Assembly (NCBI GenBank): GCA_002197995.1
Contig: NGZR01000009.1
Location: 620,001 to 684,000 of the forward strand
DNA from: Gaeumannomyces sp. JS-464
Taxonomy: Eukaryota > Ascomycota > Sordariomycetes > Magnaporthales > Magnaporthaceae
Direction of reading: 5' to 3'
Length of the DNA: 64,000 nucleotides
Below, one piece after another: positions 13,087-25,439 of this stretch. Made by a program: the position numbers and the translations under genes. The notes under the pieces were generated by a model. That model saw only the letters and a program-made list of their open reading frames with translations. It ran no database searches and was not told the origin of the DNA. How positions within the stretch are numbered: position 1 is the first letter of the stretch; every line of letters begins with the position of its first letter.

Positions 13087-15347
13087 GGCGGCGTCCCATT
13101 GCCCAGTGCATTTGCTTCGCCATCAATGTTTCTTTTTTTAAACCTCGACCATCGAAAACATAACAAAAACCAAAGATCGGAGAAATGGACGCGATTCGAT
13201 CATACCCCGTCAAATCATCAACGCTAGCTCCCTCCTCCGCGATCTGCGAGGCGAAGGCATTGACGATTGGGAAATGGGATGTGACGGTGCGATAGCAGAC
13301 ATGATGACATGGGACGGAAAATCCACGCTTATGAGGTGGGTGGAATCCGCGCCCAGGAATGGGTGGGAAGCGTTACTTCGGCTTGCCGTCTGCGATCCGC
13401 CTGTCAGGCCTGCCCCCATCCATGTCTTGGATGCCTGTCGCGTCCCGAGAATGGAGGGGAGAGGAAGACAGCCCGAGGTGGTGGTGGTGGTCTGGGTCAA
13501 GTGCTTTGGGAAGTACTCGATGTACCTCTCATGTACACAGTACTCGCCGCCCCTTGTCGACTAGGCGGGTACCTGGCCCCCAAATAACAAAGCCAAAGTT
13601 CGGATTGGACGGCCCATGGCACAGGTGGGCTCAGCCCTATGGAGACCTCAACTCGTGCCATATTCTACAAAGCGGATTCTCTACTCGCGCGTCCTGGTGA
13701 AGAAGCAAGCGGAGCAAGCCATAATTGAGATTGCACGTTCCTAAAAATGGCCGTTGCTGTGCGGTATCTAGCCTTACTTACATCCTGGGAGTAAGACCTG
13801 GTAGAAGAAGCCGTGCACAGGTAGTCGACGCCAATGATATGCATGGTCTCTTTTTTGGTCCCCCCCCCTGGCTTGCCTCTCGTCTCATCTTTCTCCACCC
13901 GCGCTGTCTACCGACAAGCCACGTTCTTGGCCCGCGCACTGCTGATGCACCCAGAGTCAGTTCCAGAAACTCGGGTTGTCAGGAGAAGAAGACGCGAACT
14001 CAAGGGGTGAGTAAAACTAAAACGAAAAAGAAAGAGCATATGGAAGAAGGCAAAAGGGTGAGAGCCTCACAAATTGGCGGTGCACCGATCTGGACTCCGG
14101 ATGTGTCGTCTCATCTCCCGAGGGGGAGGGGAAAAAAGCCAAAGCGCTTCTCGTCCGTTTTCCCCTGTCCCGAGATGGCGCGTGGGTTCGTTCATTGCTG
14201 GTTTGAACCGAGGCACTTAGATCGCGAGACTACACGAGTAATGCCGAAACAAAGCACGCAAGCCAAGGGGGTTGAGAAATTCGAGCATCGAGGGACGGAT
14301 TCCTGTCGAAACCTCGGGCGGGATACGGTGGATACGATGGATGGATGGGTGCCAAGCCAAATCTGCGTCTGCTCGAGCCCTCGAAATAGATGGTGATGGA
14401 CATCCTTCTGTGGCGCCTTGCCCAGGTCCACCAAGCAGGCCCTTTAATTACTGATGCAGTGTGATATCCCATCCTCATCATTGCTCGCAACCGGCGCGTC
14501 TGTCCGTTGCTCGGAAGCTCAGGCGGCCTCTTCGTCTCCCCTCTTTCTCGCTCGCCGCCAGCGGTAACAGCAAACCCGGCGAACGACAAGGCGCCACGCG
14601 CGGGTCGTACGGGTCTGTGCTTCCGGTAGTTGGCAGCTGTAGCCTTGCCGCATGGGGTGCGCCACTGCTTTCCCATCGTGGTCCAAGCGGGCAGCCATTC
14701 GTCGCAAAAGAGGAAGCAAAAAGGACTACCCCCCGGCGAGCTCTCGCGCGCGCCATCCCAACCCCTTGAACCCGCAGGTCCCTTCTTTTGCCAAATCTCC
14801 CGAATCCGGCCAACGAGGAGTCGAGAAGGCAGAGCGTGGCTTGAAGGTTTCGAGTAGAAGGAGAGGGGGAAAAAAAAGGAGGAAAAAAAACGGCCACTAG
14901 ATAATATTACCCGCTATTGAGCACTAAGGAACTAGGGAACCCAGCGGCGGCTTTGGGCACGCGTCAAAAGTGCCCCTCCTCCTCCTCCTCCTTTCCCCTT
15001 GGGATGAAAGGGAGCAGCGCGTGTGGCCAGTCAGAGGGCAGAACCTGCCGATGGCGCCTCTGGTCCCCGACCGCCACTGATGGGCGTGGGGAGCCAGCAT
15101 GAAAGACACTTGCGCGCGGATAGGGGATGAGGGGAATGGGGCACAGAACGCGGACGCCTTCTGATTGGGGAGACGGCCGCTCCATGTTTGGTGTGTGCGT
15201 GTCTGTGTGTGAGACGTGCGTTTGTAAGGATGGATGTGCAAGGGTACAGTAAAATCCCGCGTGGAAAGCTTGGGCTTCGAAAAAGGGAGGGATGGAGTGA
15301 GCATCATAGTCAGACGTAGGTCGTCGGACCCGGTAATCCGGTGGCAT

Positions 15348-15371
15348 TGCTTGCTTGCTTGCTTGCTTGCT
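15348..15371. repeat. TTGC tetranucleotide repeat
   Basis: Five to six tandem TTGC units inside the gene-poor block. Confidence 0.75.
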
Positions 15372-15641
15372 GCACAGGCCAGGCAAGCGCGTCATGCTTT
15401 AACTCCCCATATATATTTTTTTTCTTTTTGCCTCTTCCCCTCCGCGCCTATTTGCCGAGTCAAGTGACATGAGCAAAGTTGGATTTGACGGCTGACGGCA
15501 GATCGTGGATCATTTAGGCTGCGGCGTGGCCGTGTAAAGTGCAGCTCTCCAGCTGGTTTGCCGGTACTCGACCCGGTGTCAGAATAGTGGGGGGCAGCAG
15601 CAGCAGCATGGAGGCGCAAAGGCGGCGGCGGCGGTGTGGAG

Positions 15642-15671
15642 GTGTGTGTGTGTGTGTGTGTGTGTTGTGTG
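15642..15671. repeat. GT microsatellite
   Basis: A run of GT dinucleotides (about 24 nt perfect, then slightly interrupted), preceded by a GGC trinucleotide run at about 15620-15635. Confidence 0.8.
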
Positions 15672-17936
15672 TGCGTGCCGTATCGCGCGGTCCGCAGATG
15701 TCATGCTGCGGCACACTTTTGATGTGATTTCCATGCACTCGCTGCAAATCGGGCGAGGGGGCTTGCTGCAGTGAGCAGAGAGCCACCTTGCTGTCATAGG
15801 GCTGAGCCTTTTTTTTTTTTTCTTGTCACGATTCGCATTATCATGTCCTTTTTGGAGCTCGCGCCCTGCTGCCTGTAATGCACGCAAACCTGCTAGTCTA
15901 GGTACGGTATGTGAATTGGTCAGGGGAGCCTGGAATCCACGACGCGGTGTAGGAGTGAGCAAAGCGAGACATATTTGGCCATCCATCATGGGAGGCCGCA
16001 TCGCATGTATTGGATGGCTGCTTCCCGTCCTCGGATGGCATCTGCCTGTTTGCTGTTCGTCTCCACGGGTGGACCCTTTTGGTGGAACCTCGGACGGGTT
16101 CGTGCAGGGGGTTTCTCGTCTCATCATTTTATAGCTTTGGTACCTGCCATGATCGGATATTCATTGCCTGGCATCTTGTGTCGGGATAAAAACAAAACAA
16201 AAACCAAAAAATCTTTCACGAAATTGTTCCAACTAATGCGTGGCCTCAATGGCCGCGATATGCTGATGCCAATCAGGCGCGCCAGTTGGCCACTAAGCTA
16301 GGCCTCCAGATCGGGCCGCCCGTCAGCGTCGCGACGGGAAGGGAGGGGCGTGTGCACCTCTCGATGCGTGGGAGGCATTATTACCCGATGACGACGGCAA
16401 TGGCAAGCCTTACTACGCCGCGTAGGAACATCTTACACGCCTGTACCTAGGTAGCTAGCTACGCAATTGCATACGTGCTCGATGCTGCACTTACTACACA
16501 CCGCCCACGATAACCAAGCAAGTAGGTCGCGAGATGCTGTTTTCGTTCTTGTATTGACTAAGCCGAACCCTTTTTATTAGTCGAGAGGCCATCGTGAATG
16601 ATATGACCGGCTTGCTACTGGTCATGGCCCGGTCCTTGCGACCAACAACCCAAGTCCAGGACATTATCGCACAGGCGTCATTTCCATCTCGCGTCGAAAA
16701 TAGTAGGCGGGGAGGGCAATCCGCCACTAGTGCCTAATCGGGCTATTTGCCGGTCCACCATGGTTGGTCCGCGCGATGAATTAGGCTCGCGCTTGCACTC
16801 CTCTTGGCTCTGAGCAAGACGAAGGGAAAAAGCCAAGCCAAAGTGGCCGTGCTCCTCCCACTCCACTCTTTCTTGGACTACGTTGGAAATGGCATGGGGT
16901 TCCTCATTGTAAGCGGGGAACTGTGGTCCTTTCGGTTAGCTGAAACCACCAACCACCAACCACCTTCGAACCCGAGTCACGAGGGTTATCGTGAACCTGG
17001 CAGATGATTTCCAAGCGGGGACGAAGCCAGATCTTGGCATCCTGGAAAAGGGGCCGTGCTTGGACATCCCTTTCGAGTTGACAATGACAGGACGACAGCC
17101 GAGGTTGGTGATCCAATATCAAAAACCATGGAGACGGGGACGGGGGCGATGGCGACATGCCACTTGCTTGCAGGACGAACAGATGTCAGGGCTAATTGCT
17201 GCAGGAGCGCCAAGCCCATCAGATGGGGTGAGGGCGCGCCAGTCCGACGGGGTTGCAGCGCCGCGGCTGCTTGCTGCTTGTCTTTTTTCTTTTTTTTTTT
17301 TTTCCTTCTTCATGTCCGCCTGCCTGCCTGCTGCATCTCGGCTGGTTCGGGTACTTAAGACAGGTATCTGGTATTTACCCTACCGGGGCCACTTGTGTGC
17401 GCCGGCAAAGCTTGCGAAGGGAGTGTACCAAACCCCATCGTGCTTGCGTTGCTCGACAGTGTTTCGTTCAGATAAGGGAGGCTGCTGCGCCTTCGGCAGG
17501 CCCTTACTACGAAACCAGAACGACTAATAGCATTATGCCGGCCGACGGCGGAGGAGGGGGGCAGCGAACCCGGCCTTCGGGAGAGGCGCAAGGCAAGCAT
17601 GGTTGTGGCACTTGTGCAGAAGGCACAAAAACCTTATTGCGCTCCCAGCCAGCCAGGAGAGGCCTAGGTAGGTTCCTGACAGCCAGGTACACACAGGTAA
17701 TGGATAATAGCAAAAACAACCCGGGCATATAATGACCCCAACGAAACCGCAACTCTCAGTTCGAAGCCTCGTCAGCCTCGGCCGTCCAGCAGATCCACCC
17801 ATCCCATATCGGGAGAGTGCAGGCGATAATTACCGGGGTCTCGGAGGCTGGGCTGGGAAATGAAGAGCCAGAGAGATTGACGGTGATGATTCAGAGTGAG
17901 GCCTGCGGGACATGACACTGGAGATGCGAAGCAACC

Positions 17937-17964
17937 AAAAAAAAAAAAAAAAAAAAAAAAAAAA
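17937..17964. repeat. Poly-A run of 28
   Basis: Twenty-eight consecutive A on plus, the longest homopolymer in the window. No target-site duplication or retroelement body is recognisable next to it, so a retroposed origin cannot be shown. Confidence 0.9.
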
Positions 17965-20468
17965 CGGACAAGCGAATAAACCACCCGGCGGAGGCCGTCC
18001 CCGTCCCGTCTGGTCGCACCGCCACCCCGGCTGGTGTCTTTTTTTAGCATGCGTCTGCGTCCCTTCCCCACATCTCCACTCCCCCACGGCACGGGCCCAG
18101 TCCCCGTAAACCGTCCAATCAGCGGCCGGGGCTTGGATCTGCATCTCCCCTCGACTCACTCATTGCTGGTCTTTGCTGAGCCTCGGCCCTAGCCTCTTTC
18201 GGGTCGCCCAAATCTTGAAGAGACGGGGTGGGCCATCAGACCAAACCCCCGAGCCCGGCAGTTGCGCGCCGTGCTGTTACACGTGCAATCTCTTGCAAAA
18301 TCGTCCATGGCCTTTTCTTTGCTGTGTCTGCTTATCTGTTTACATGCCACATTCGTGTCTGTTGCTCGGGAAGCACGCCCAAATTGGCCAGGGAGTCTTG
18401 AGGCCCGGACACGGGGCGGGTCGTTTCGGGGCCGGGTCCTGGCCGGCGTCTCTGGGTTGGCCGCGTGCCCGTCACCCAATAGATACTCGATGCTACGCTC
18501 CGTCATGGGACAGGCGGAGGCATCAAGATAATAATCCTGCGTCTCTCATGCCCGCAGTATTCTGGGTCTCAATATTGGCCCTGGCCTCTTGTGTTCTGGT
18601 TGCCTTCGTTTTCTCGAGCTTTCTGGCCAACCAAATCGAGCCAGTGACCATGTCTTGGAGCAAAACCCACCCCCCTTCCGCCCGGGGATCTGTTTTGCTG
18701 CCGACGCCGGTGACTAATTTACCGGGTCACTGGACGAACCTATAATGTCCGCTTTGGGCTTCCTGTGCGAGAGATTGGAGTGGCCTGGTCAGAGATGTCT
18801 CTTTGGAATCAGAGATATCCCACGCATGTATCGCGCACTGCCGCGGCGAAACAGACCAGAATGAAGCTTTGTGAATGGATGCACTGCCTGGGGGACAACT
18901 GCTCACCGCGGCGCAGCAGCAACCTGAAAATAAAACATCGGGATGAGCCTTATCGATCGTGCTAAGTCCCATTTGAATTACCGTTTTGGGCCTGGGCTGG
19001 GCTCTAGCGTGCAGCCACCGAGGCAGATGGACAGACGAGCCGTTGGAATCCTGGACTCGTGGCAGGTAATCTGCCTCACTGCCTCACTTCCTGCTTTAGC
19101 CTCCATGTTTTCCTGTTTGAAGTGCGGAGAACGTTGTGAGGCTGGAATAGCCGCTCCTCTTGCTAGCTGCAGGTCGTGAATGTGCGTTTTTTTATATCGA
19201 ATCCATCGGTAAAAGGAGGGGCAATGGGAAAGAAAAAAGCTTGGCCTTGGACTGTGCCGTCACCGACGTGGGATGATCGACGGTGGAGTGCACAGGAGCT
19301 AGGGAAGACTCCCGACCAACCACGACTCTTCAGGCTGCAGAGTATGAATCCAAACCTTGCCCGGCTGCTGAGGTTGCTGTGTTGTCAGGCGAGGCTTTAG
19401 GTCGCCAGTAGCTGTTCTTGCTACCAAGCGGGGAACCGAGTACCCGACATGGAATGGATCTACCTCTGGGTCACCGAGCGGATGCTGCCGTGCATTACAA
19501 GACAAGCGACGGTGGAGAGGGTAAAAAAAACCAAAAAAAAAACAAAAAAAACCAAGCGAGGTGACGTCTGGATGTCTGTCTGTATGTCTGTCTGCCCGGC
19601 ATGGGGCGCTCAAGTCCATGATAAGATCAAGATAGTCATGGCGCTGCACTAGGAACCGGGGCCCTCGGACGGCTAATTTGTGTATTGGTCTGGTAATTTC
19701 ACATCCGACCATTTTGACGCTTAAAAAAAAAAAAAGTGGACGGGATACGGTTTACGGGTTCTGTGTTCCGAGCAAACAGGCGAGAGGTGATTGCACTTGA
19801 CCGCCATGTCGGTCGGACATGGGCGAAAGGCATTTTCCATGCGAGCTGGACTCTTTCCGGATTGGGACAAGCAACAGCAGAGCACGGAGATGGAGGTGTG
19901 GTGGGCACTCTGTTGGTGCAGTATGACAAGCTGCAGCGAATCGCTGGGGCCGCCAGAGACAGACAGAGAGAGGGTTGCTCTCGGGCAGCCCAATGGCGGA
20001 AAGCCACTCCGGGTTGGGATGGGATGTCATCTGAGCCTCTGTCTTAGACCGGGTGAGAAGACGGTGCTCGCGATGCGATGATGTCGAGAGACTTGCTGGG
20101 CCGGTGGGGTCACTGTGGTGCCAAGCGCAGGGGTCGACAAGGCTGTGCAACAAGTTTTTGCATGCTGTTCTGCACATACGCTGCTGCGACGGCTTCTTTG
20201 GAAAGCACTTGGATGCCGCCAAAATGCCGCGACTATTGGCTGGCGCGGCAGCCGGGCTGTGGCAGGGCCAGGACAACGCGACACGCCAGCAGCACAGCAC
20301 CCACAGCACGCAGCGCCGCAGCCCACACCAGCAAAGCACAGCACAACAGAGAAAACCCACGTGTTGATGAACAAAAATATCTGCCAGAGCCTCCACCAAA
20401 TTCATTCCCTGCCCGACCACCCCCCTTCTCCGCCTGCCCCTCGCCTCTGTCTGCTGGTGCGGGATGGG

Positions 20469-20469
<1 letters not shown>

Positions 20470-20502
<33 letters not shown>
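20470..20502. repeat. CA microsatellite, about 16 units
   Basis: Perfect alternating CA over 33 nt in the gene-poor block; a useful polymorphic marker but with no gene context. Confidence 0.9.
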
Positions 20503-20503
<1 letters not shown>

Positions 20504-21831
20504 GGGGCCAGCTCGCGACCCACGCGTTCTCGCTTCTTTTTACTGTCCTGGTTTTGGGATCGGTGGCCCGCTGTGGGCGTCGGTGGGTACCGTCGAAGGT
20601 ACCTACTTACTGCCCACCAGTGCGGATCAGACCGCTAGGCTGCTTTCTGCAGCGCTGCTCCTTGTGGCTCTTCTCCAAGTATGGGGCGGCAGCAAAAGCA
20701 CCGACCAGGACATTCGTGCATCTTGCTCGCATCGTGGCTGTACCGCACGATTCAAACCTTGAGGGGAAGGCGCAGGAACCAGCGCGCGGCCAGACCAGAC
20801 GGACACAGCGACCACGAGCCTAACGACCAAACGAGCCAGGCGCTAGGCCCATGGTAGGTTTCGATCCTTTTTGCCGTCCGTCCCAGGGGGCGAAAATTTT
20901 ATTATTTCGTGTTTTTATTTTTCCTCCCGCCTGTCTGCAGCGTTTCCGTTGCCGAGATGGATGCGGTCCAGAGAGTCCAGAACATTGTTGCTGGCCGCCG
21001 TCCCGGGCGCCCCCCGCGCTGGCGCGAAGCATCGTCAAATTGAAAGCGAGCCAGGGGATCCATGGGGTTGGGCCTGGCTTCCAAAAACAAAACACTACCG
21101 ACTAGAGACGACGCAGTCCAGGGCCCAAGGGGGCAGGCTGCGACGGGGGTGGGTGGCGGGCGCAGGACGAGCAGAAGAGGCATAGAGAAGCGAGCATTGT
21201 GCATTGGTGAGATGAGAGGAGGAGCTGTCGGCAAAGCAAAAGCAGCGCTGGAGCGAATGGACTGCCTGCCTGCTGCTGTTTCTGCTGCTCGCATGGGGAA
21301 GCAAGCACAGCTGCTGTCCAAGAACGGAACGTGATAGCGATGGATGCGACTCGGGACATGGTTGTCCAGCATGCTTGTCTCGCTGGATGAGCACGACAAG
21401 GTACCAGCTGGGTGGGTCGCCCGTCCATCCCGCCCGTCCCCCATTTCCCACGATTGAAGCCAGAGACAGGAAAGGGCCAGGGCCCCCTCGCTCCTGGTTA
21501 TGATGCCAGCAGCATTGAGGTTGACTGTGCTTGGCGTCCCATGCCTTGTGGAGATGCAGCACTGACTGTGTAATAATCGCTGTACCCCTGCCGATAGCAC
21601 TGGCAACAGTGCGGTAGGTAGGAGGTACGTACCTCGAGTCTGGTCCTCGACGGAGGGCCAAGCCTGCCCGTGGAGACGCCATCTTCGCAGGCGGTCAACA
21701 TTGCTGCTGCCGCTGTTCTGCTCGTGCTGCAGCGTGCCTGCCTTTGCAGCCAGGCCCTGCCCTGCTCCACCGCCCGCTTTCCAACCCGCACCCCACCCCA
21801 GGCAGACACACACTAGCTGCTAGGGTGGGCC

Positions 21832-21868
21832 CTTTTTTTTTCTTTCTTTTTTTTCTTTTTTTTTTTTC
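21832..21868. repeat. CT-rich tract upstream of the zinc-finger gene
   Basis: A pyrimidine run (CCC then T runs with single C). It is repeated in shorter form at about 22030-22048 within the 1 kb upstream of the zinc-finger start. CT tracts of this kind are common near fungal transcription starts. Confidence 0.6.
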
Positions 21869-22536
21869 GCGCTTCACTCAATCGCCAAAAGTCGACTCCC
21901 CATCCATCCCTTGCGTCTTCTTCCAACCGAACATCTCACGCCCCTCCTGTCTTCTCACGACACACGCCCTCGTGGCTTGCTTGGCTTGGCCATGGCCATT
22001 TTCCCCTCCCCTCTGTCTCTGTCTCGCTTCTTTCTTTTTTTTTTTCTCACCCACTCGACCAGACCCGCGCGCACACCCCTTCCCCCTGCCTCCAGCCCTC
22101 TGCGGAACGATGTCCCTAGCAGTTTTGGGCCTCTGGCCTCTCTGACCCCTCTCATCTGGCGCTGGCTGGACCTTTCTCTCGGGGTCGCCCACCCCCTCGC
22201 CGCCAGGGGAGGGCGGGCAAGTCAAAGTCCTACATGGGCAGGCCAGCCCCGCGTGGAGGGCAGGCCAGGACCGCCAAAGTGGGTGAGTGGGTGGGAGACG
22301 CGGGAGCAGTCCTGGGGGCTGCCGGAGTCGGTACCCTTCCTTGAGCTTGGGAGCAGATCCCCTGGCCCCCCTGGTCCCCTGCCAGATGAAGTACCCGCAC
22401 GTAGGTACCCAGCGAGGTACCTCTGTACCTGCCATGTATGCACACACCGCGCCCTCTGCCCTACCACACACACCACAACCCTGAGCACCTCCGCCTTCTT
22501 CGCCGGGGTTGCTTAGCACCATAATGTCCATCGCGT

Positions 22537-22544
22537 CTATATAG
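22537..22544 (+). promoter_or_regulatory. Possible TATA box of the zinc-finger gene
   Basis: CTATATAG lies 365 nt upstream of the first ATG of the zinc-finger factor. If transcription starts just downstream, the leader would carry upstream ATGs, including a 70-codon upstream frame at 22569-22781. The assignment rests only on the motif. Confidence 0.35.
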
Positions 22545-22908
22545 CATCCTTGGTCGCCCACCACGTCCATGCCCGTCTCTGTCCCCCTCCAGTCGATCAT
22601 CACGACACCTAACTCTCAGACCATCACTCAAGAACAAGATATTAGAAGAGTGGGAGCATCCTTTCTCTCTCGTCCTGTCCCTCGTTTGAACATCCTGCCC
22701 CTCCGCAACAGCAACAACACCCAACACCGCGCCCCTGCCTGCCTGGTGTTAGTCGGCACACGGGATACCACATACGCATAGGGAACAACAAGACACACGA
22801 ACACCAGCGGAGAGAGAACTTGGTTCGAGACGGATTCGGCTGGCACTCACTTCTGCGCCCTCCGACTCTCGGCCAGCCTACCACCCCTCGACTGACGCGC
22901 GACCTGCA

Positions 22909-25309
22909 ATGGTCCCCGCCGGTCCGCACTCGCCATTTGCCATGTCCCATAGACACCTCAGCAGCGACCCCGAGGATTTCAACATGATGTACCCGGAGCC
23001 TCCGCAGGGCCCCTTCGGCTCGGCGCCCATGGAGATGAACGTTTCGCCCGACACTTACTACCCAAGGGTCTCGGCCCAGGACTACCCCACCACCATGGGC
23101 TTCGACGCCAGCGCCCTGTACACAGAGACTCCCTACGGCGTCTTCGCCAAGGCCAACGGCCTGATGTCGCCGGCCATGTACCCCGACGACAGCGAGATGA
23201 GGTTACCCTCGTCGAACCTGTCCATCGCCTCCAACGGATCCGCACCCTCGTCGGCACACGGTTCGCCGCGCTCCGCCCACCAGCCCGTCCCCGAGTGGGC
23301 CGGCGCCCAGGGCCTGCCCGGCATCGTTGGCCAGAACGACTACTTTGCCCCTGGCGCCGAGTACTCGTTCGCCCCCGCGCCGGGCATGGACGAGTTCAAA
23401 CGCCGCTTTCGAGTACGCCCAGCAGCACAACAAACCCCCGGGCTTTGTGGGTGAGTTATCAGAGGTTCCTAGGTCATCACGTCAACATCCTCCTGTTTTC
23501 CAGCGGCATCGCCTTGATGACCCCATCTCCTTTTCTGTTCCTTCCTCTGCTGCCCCGCCGTGGCCCCGGGACTCTGCCGTGCAACAACAAGACGCCCCCA
23601 GGCGATTGGCCATCGATACGCAGCCGTCGCCCTCGGCGTCTGCGTCGCCGACCCTGTCTCCTTGTTCCTCGCGGAAATCCAGCATTGCTTTCTTTTCTCC
23701 TGTTACGTCTGCGTCTTCTCTTTCCTCTCCGCCACTGGCTTGGAGCAGCCCTTCCTGTGCTCCGGAGGAGCTGAGTCCTGGTGCGCGTCAGCCGGTTCAT
23801 CGTCATGTTCCTCCTTTCTTTTCTCAGAGTAGTGGTCACTTCGTCGCCCCTCTGGGCTCTTCTTGTCGGTTTTCCTCTGTCGAATCGCAAAGCAAAAAAA
23901 AAAAGCAAAAAAAAAAAAAAAGTGTGATATAAGCCAGACTTGCTAACCAACCCTGGGTGTTCAAGCAGATCCCTCTCTCATCCACCCCGGCATCAGCCGG
24001 CCCTCGAAATCCCGGCTTTCGAGTCTGCATATCCCGCGGCCCCAGCATCAGCATATCCCGTCTCGCCCGCCCTGACGGGCTCTCCCAACGTCCGCAACGG
24101 CAGCACATCGCCATTCATTCCTAATCATAATTACTACCAGCACAGCCAGTTCTCCACGCCCGTCGAGCCGCGGAGACAGAGCCTGCACTCCTTGGGCTAC
24201 TCGGCGGAGCCGCACAACAGCGACGGCGAGACCAACAAGGAGAAGCAGCGATGCCCACATCCCGAGTGTGGCAGGAAGTTCAAGGACCTCAAGGCACACA
24301 TGCTCACGCATCAAGAGGAGCGCCCCGAGAAGTGCCCGATCCAGACTTGCGACTACCACATCAAGGGATTTGCGCGCAAGTACGACAAGAACAGGCACAC
24401 CCTGACGCACTACAAGGGCACCATGGTGTGCGGCTTCTGTCCTGGATCGGGATCGGCGGCGGAGAAGTCGTTTAACCGCGCCGACGTCTTCAAGCGCCAC
24501 CTGACGGCGGTGCACGGCGTGGAGCAGACGCCTCCCAACAGCCGCAAGAAGGCGGCAGCGGCGGCGGGCGTTTCCAAGAAGCTGACGGGCTACGCGCCCG
24601 ACGCCACTGGCAAGTGCAGCACCTGCTCTGCCACCTTCTCCAACGCTCAGGACTTCTACGAGCATCTGGACGACTGCGTCCTCCGCATCGTGCAGCAGGA
24701 GGACCCGGCCGAGGCCATCAACGCCAAGAGGCTGGCCGAGGTGGCCGATGACCGCGAGGTGCACGCGACGCTGGAGAAGAACCAGCTGCCGACGGCGACC
24801 ATGACGTCGCCGTTCAGCGACAACGATGATGACGACGAGATGGACGACGAGGACTGCGAGGACGAGCCGCGGCGCGGGTCGGCGGCAAGGCCACCACGTC
24901 GCCGTCCAGGAAGAAGGGCGGCAACCCGGTCAACGGGGTGCAGAAGTCGCGGGGCATGACGCACTCGCGAAACGGGCCGGCGCACATCAAGCAGGCCAAG
25001 GGCCGCAAGAGCCGGCGCGACTACCCGTCGTCTTGGGGGTTCGACAAGGGCCAGATGACGATGAAGAAGCGCGTCATGACCGTCTTCGACGGCCCGCGGC
25101 GCCTGGCCAAGGATGACATGATGCTGTCGACAGAGCACGAGGTGCGCATCAAGCTCCAGGACGAGAAGGCCTACGTCACGGACCTCGACGTCCAGACCAT
25201 GCGCCGTGCCCAGGGCTTCCTCGACGCCACCGATGAGGAGAAGGGGCCGTGGATCTCGGACGACCTGACCGAGGAGCAGCGCCGCCAGCTCCACGCTGCT
25301 GCTCAATAA
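22909..25309 (+). CDS. C2H2 zinc-finger transcription factor (frameshifts in assembly)
   Basis: This is a nuclear DNA-binding factor of about 627 aa with two exons, 22909-23450 and 23969-25309. The intron starts GTGAGT and ends TTGCTAAC..CAAGCAG. The N-terminal half is Pro/Ser/Tyr-rich and disordered. A zinc-finger block lies at about residues 275-415: CPHPECGRKF..HMLTH, CPIQTCDYH..HTLTH, a CGFC finger with an inserted Gly/Ser loop, and CSTCSATF ending H-x3-C. An acidic DDDDEMDDED stretch follows, then a conserved basic tail (KGRKSRRDYPSSW, TEEQRRQLH). Three frame breaks are seen. One extra A at about 23398-23400 interrupts the frame reading FEYAQQHNKPPGFV; one base seems missing in the CCC at about 24010; one G seems missing at about 24880, after which the last 140 residues are read in another frame. 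With these corrected, the length is exactly 628 codons. The target genes are unknown. The 518-nt intron is long for a fungus and could hide another exon. Confidence 0.8.
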
Positions 25310-25433
25310 TGGGTGGGGTTTTACCACGTCTCTCTCCCTCTCTCCTTCTTGTCTCTCTCTCCACAAACACAACACACACGCACACGGATCTTTACGACGT
25401 TTATGACGGCAACTTTTGGCCAAATACCCCGGA

Positions 25434-25439
25434 AATAAA
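25434..25439 (+). terminator. AATAAA polyadenylation signal
   Basis: Perfect AATAAA 125 nt after the stop of the zinc-finger gene, in A-rich sequence. A plausible cleavage signal for that transcript; not proven. Confidence 0.45.

Larger units (their letters stand above)
1243..22908. other. 21.7 kb gene-poor intergenic block
   Basis: I find no convincing protein gene here on either strand. The longer open frames (for example 1989-2810 on minus, 11567-12532 on plus, 20902-21813 on minus) are compositionally biased, lack recognisable domains and are interrupted by simple repeats. The stretch is rich in poly-A/T runs, CA/GT and CTTT microsatellites, GGN and CCN runs and CAGCACA-type repeats. It ends in CT-rich tracts typical of fungal promoters, just before the zinc-finger factor. 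It may be an extended regulatory region or host non-coding RNA, but nothing in the sequence proves that. Confidence 0.7.

Noticed and set aside
12405..13163. 252-codon plus frame and overlapping minus frames
   Set aside because: All overlap one another, contain poly-Phe/poly-Lys from homopolymers and CAGCA repeats; no domain.
17937..17964. Poly-A tail of a retroposed copy
   Set aside because: No duplicated flanks and no recognisable coding or SINE-like body upstream.
20902..21813. 303-codon open frame on minus
   Set aside because: No family, average composition of intergenic DNA; several equally long frames overlap it.
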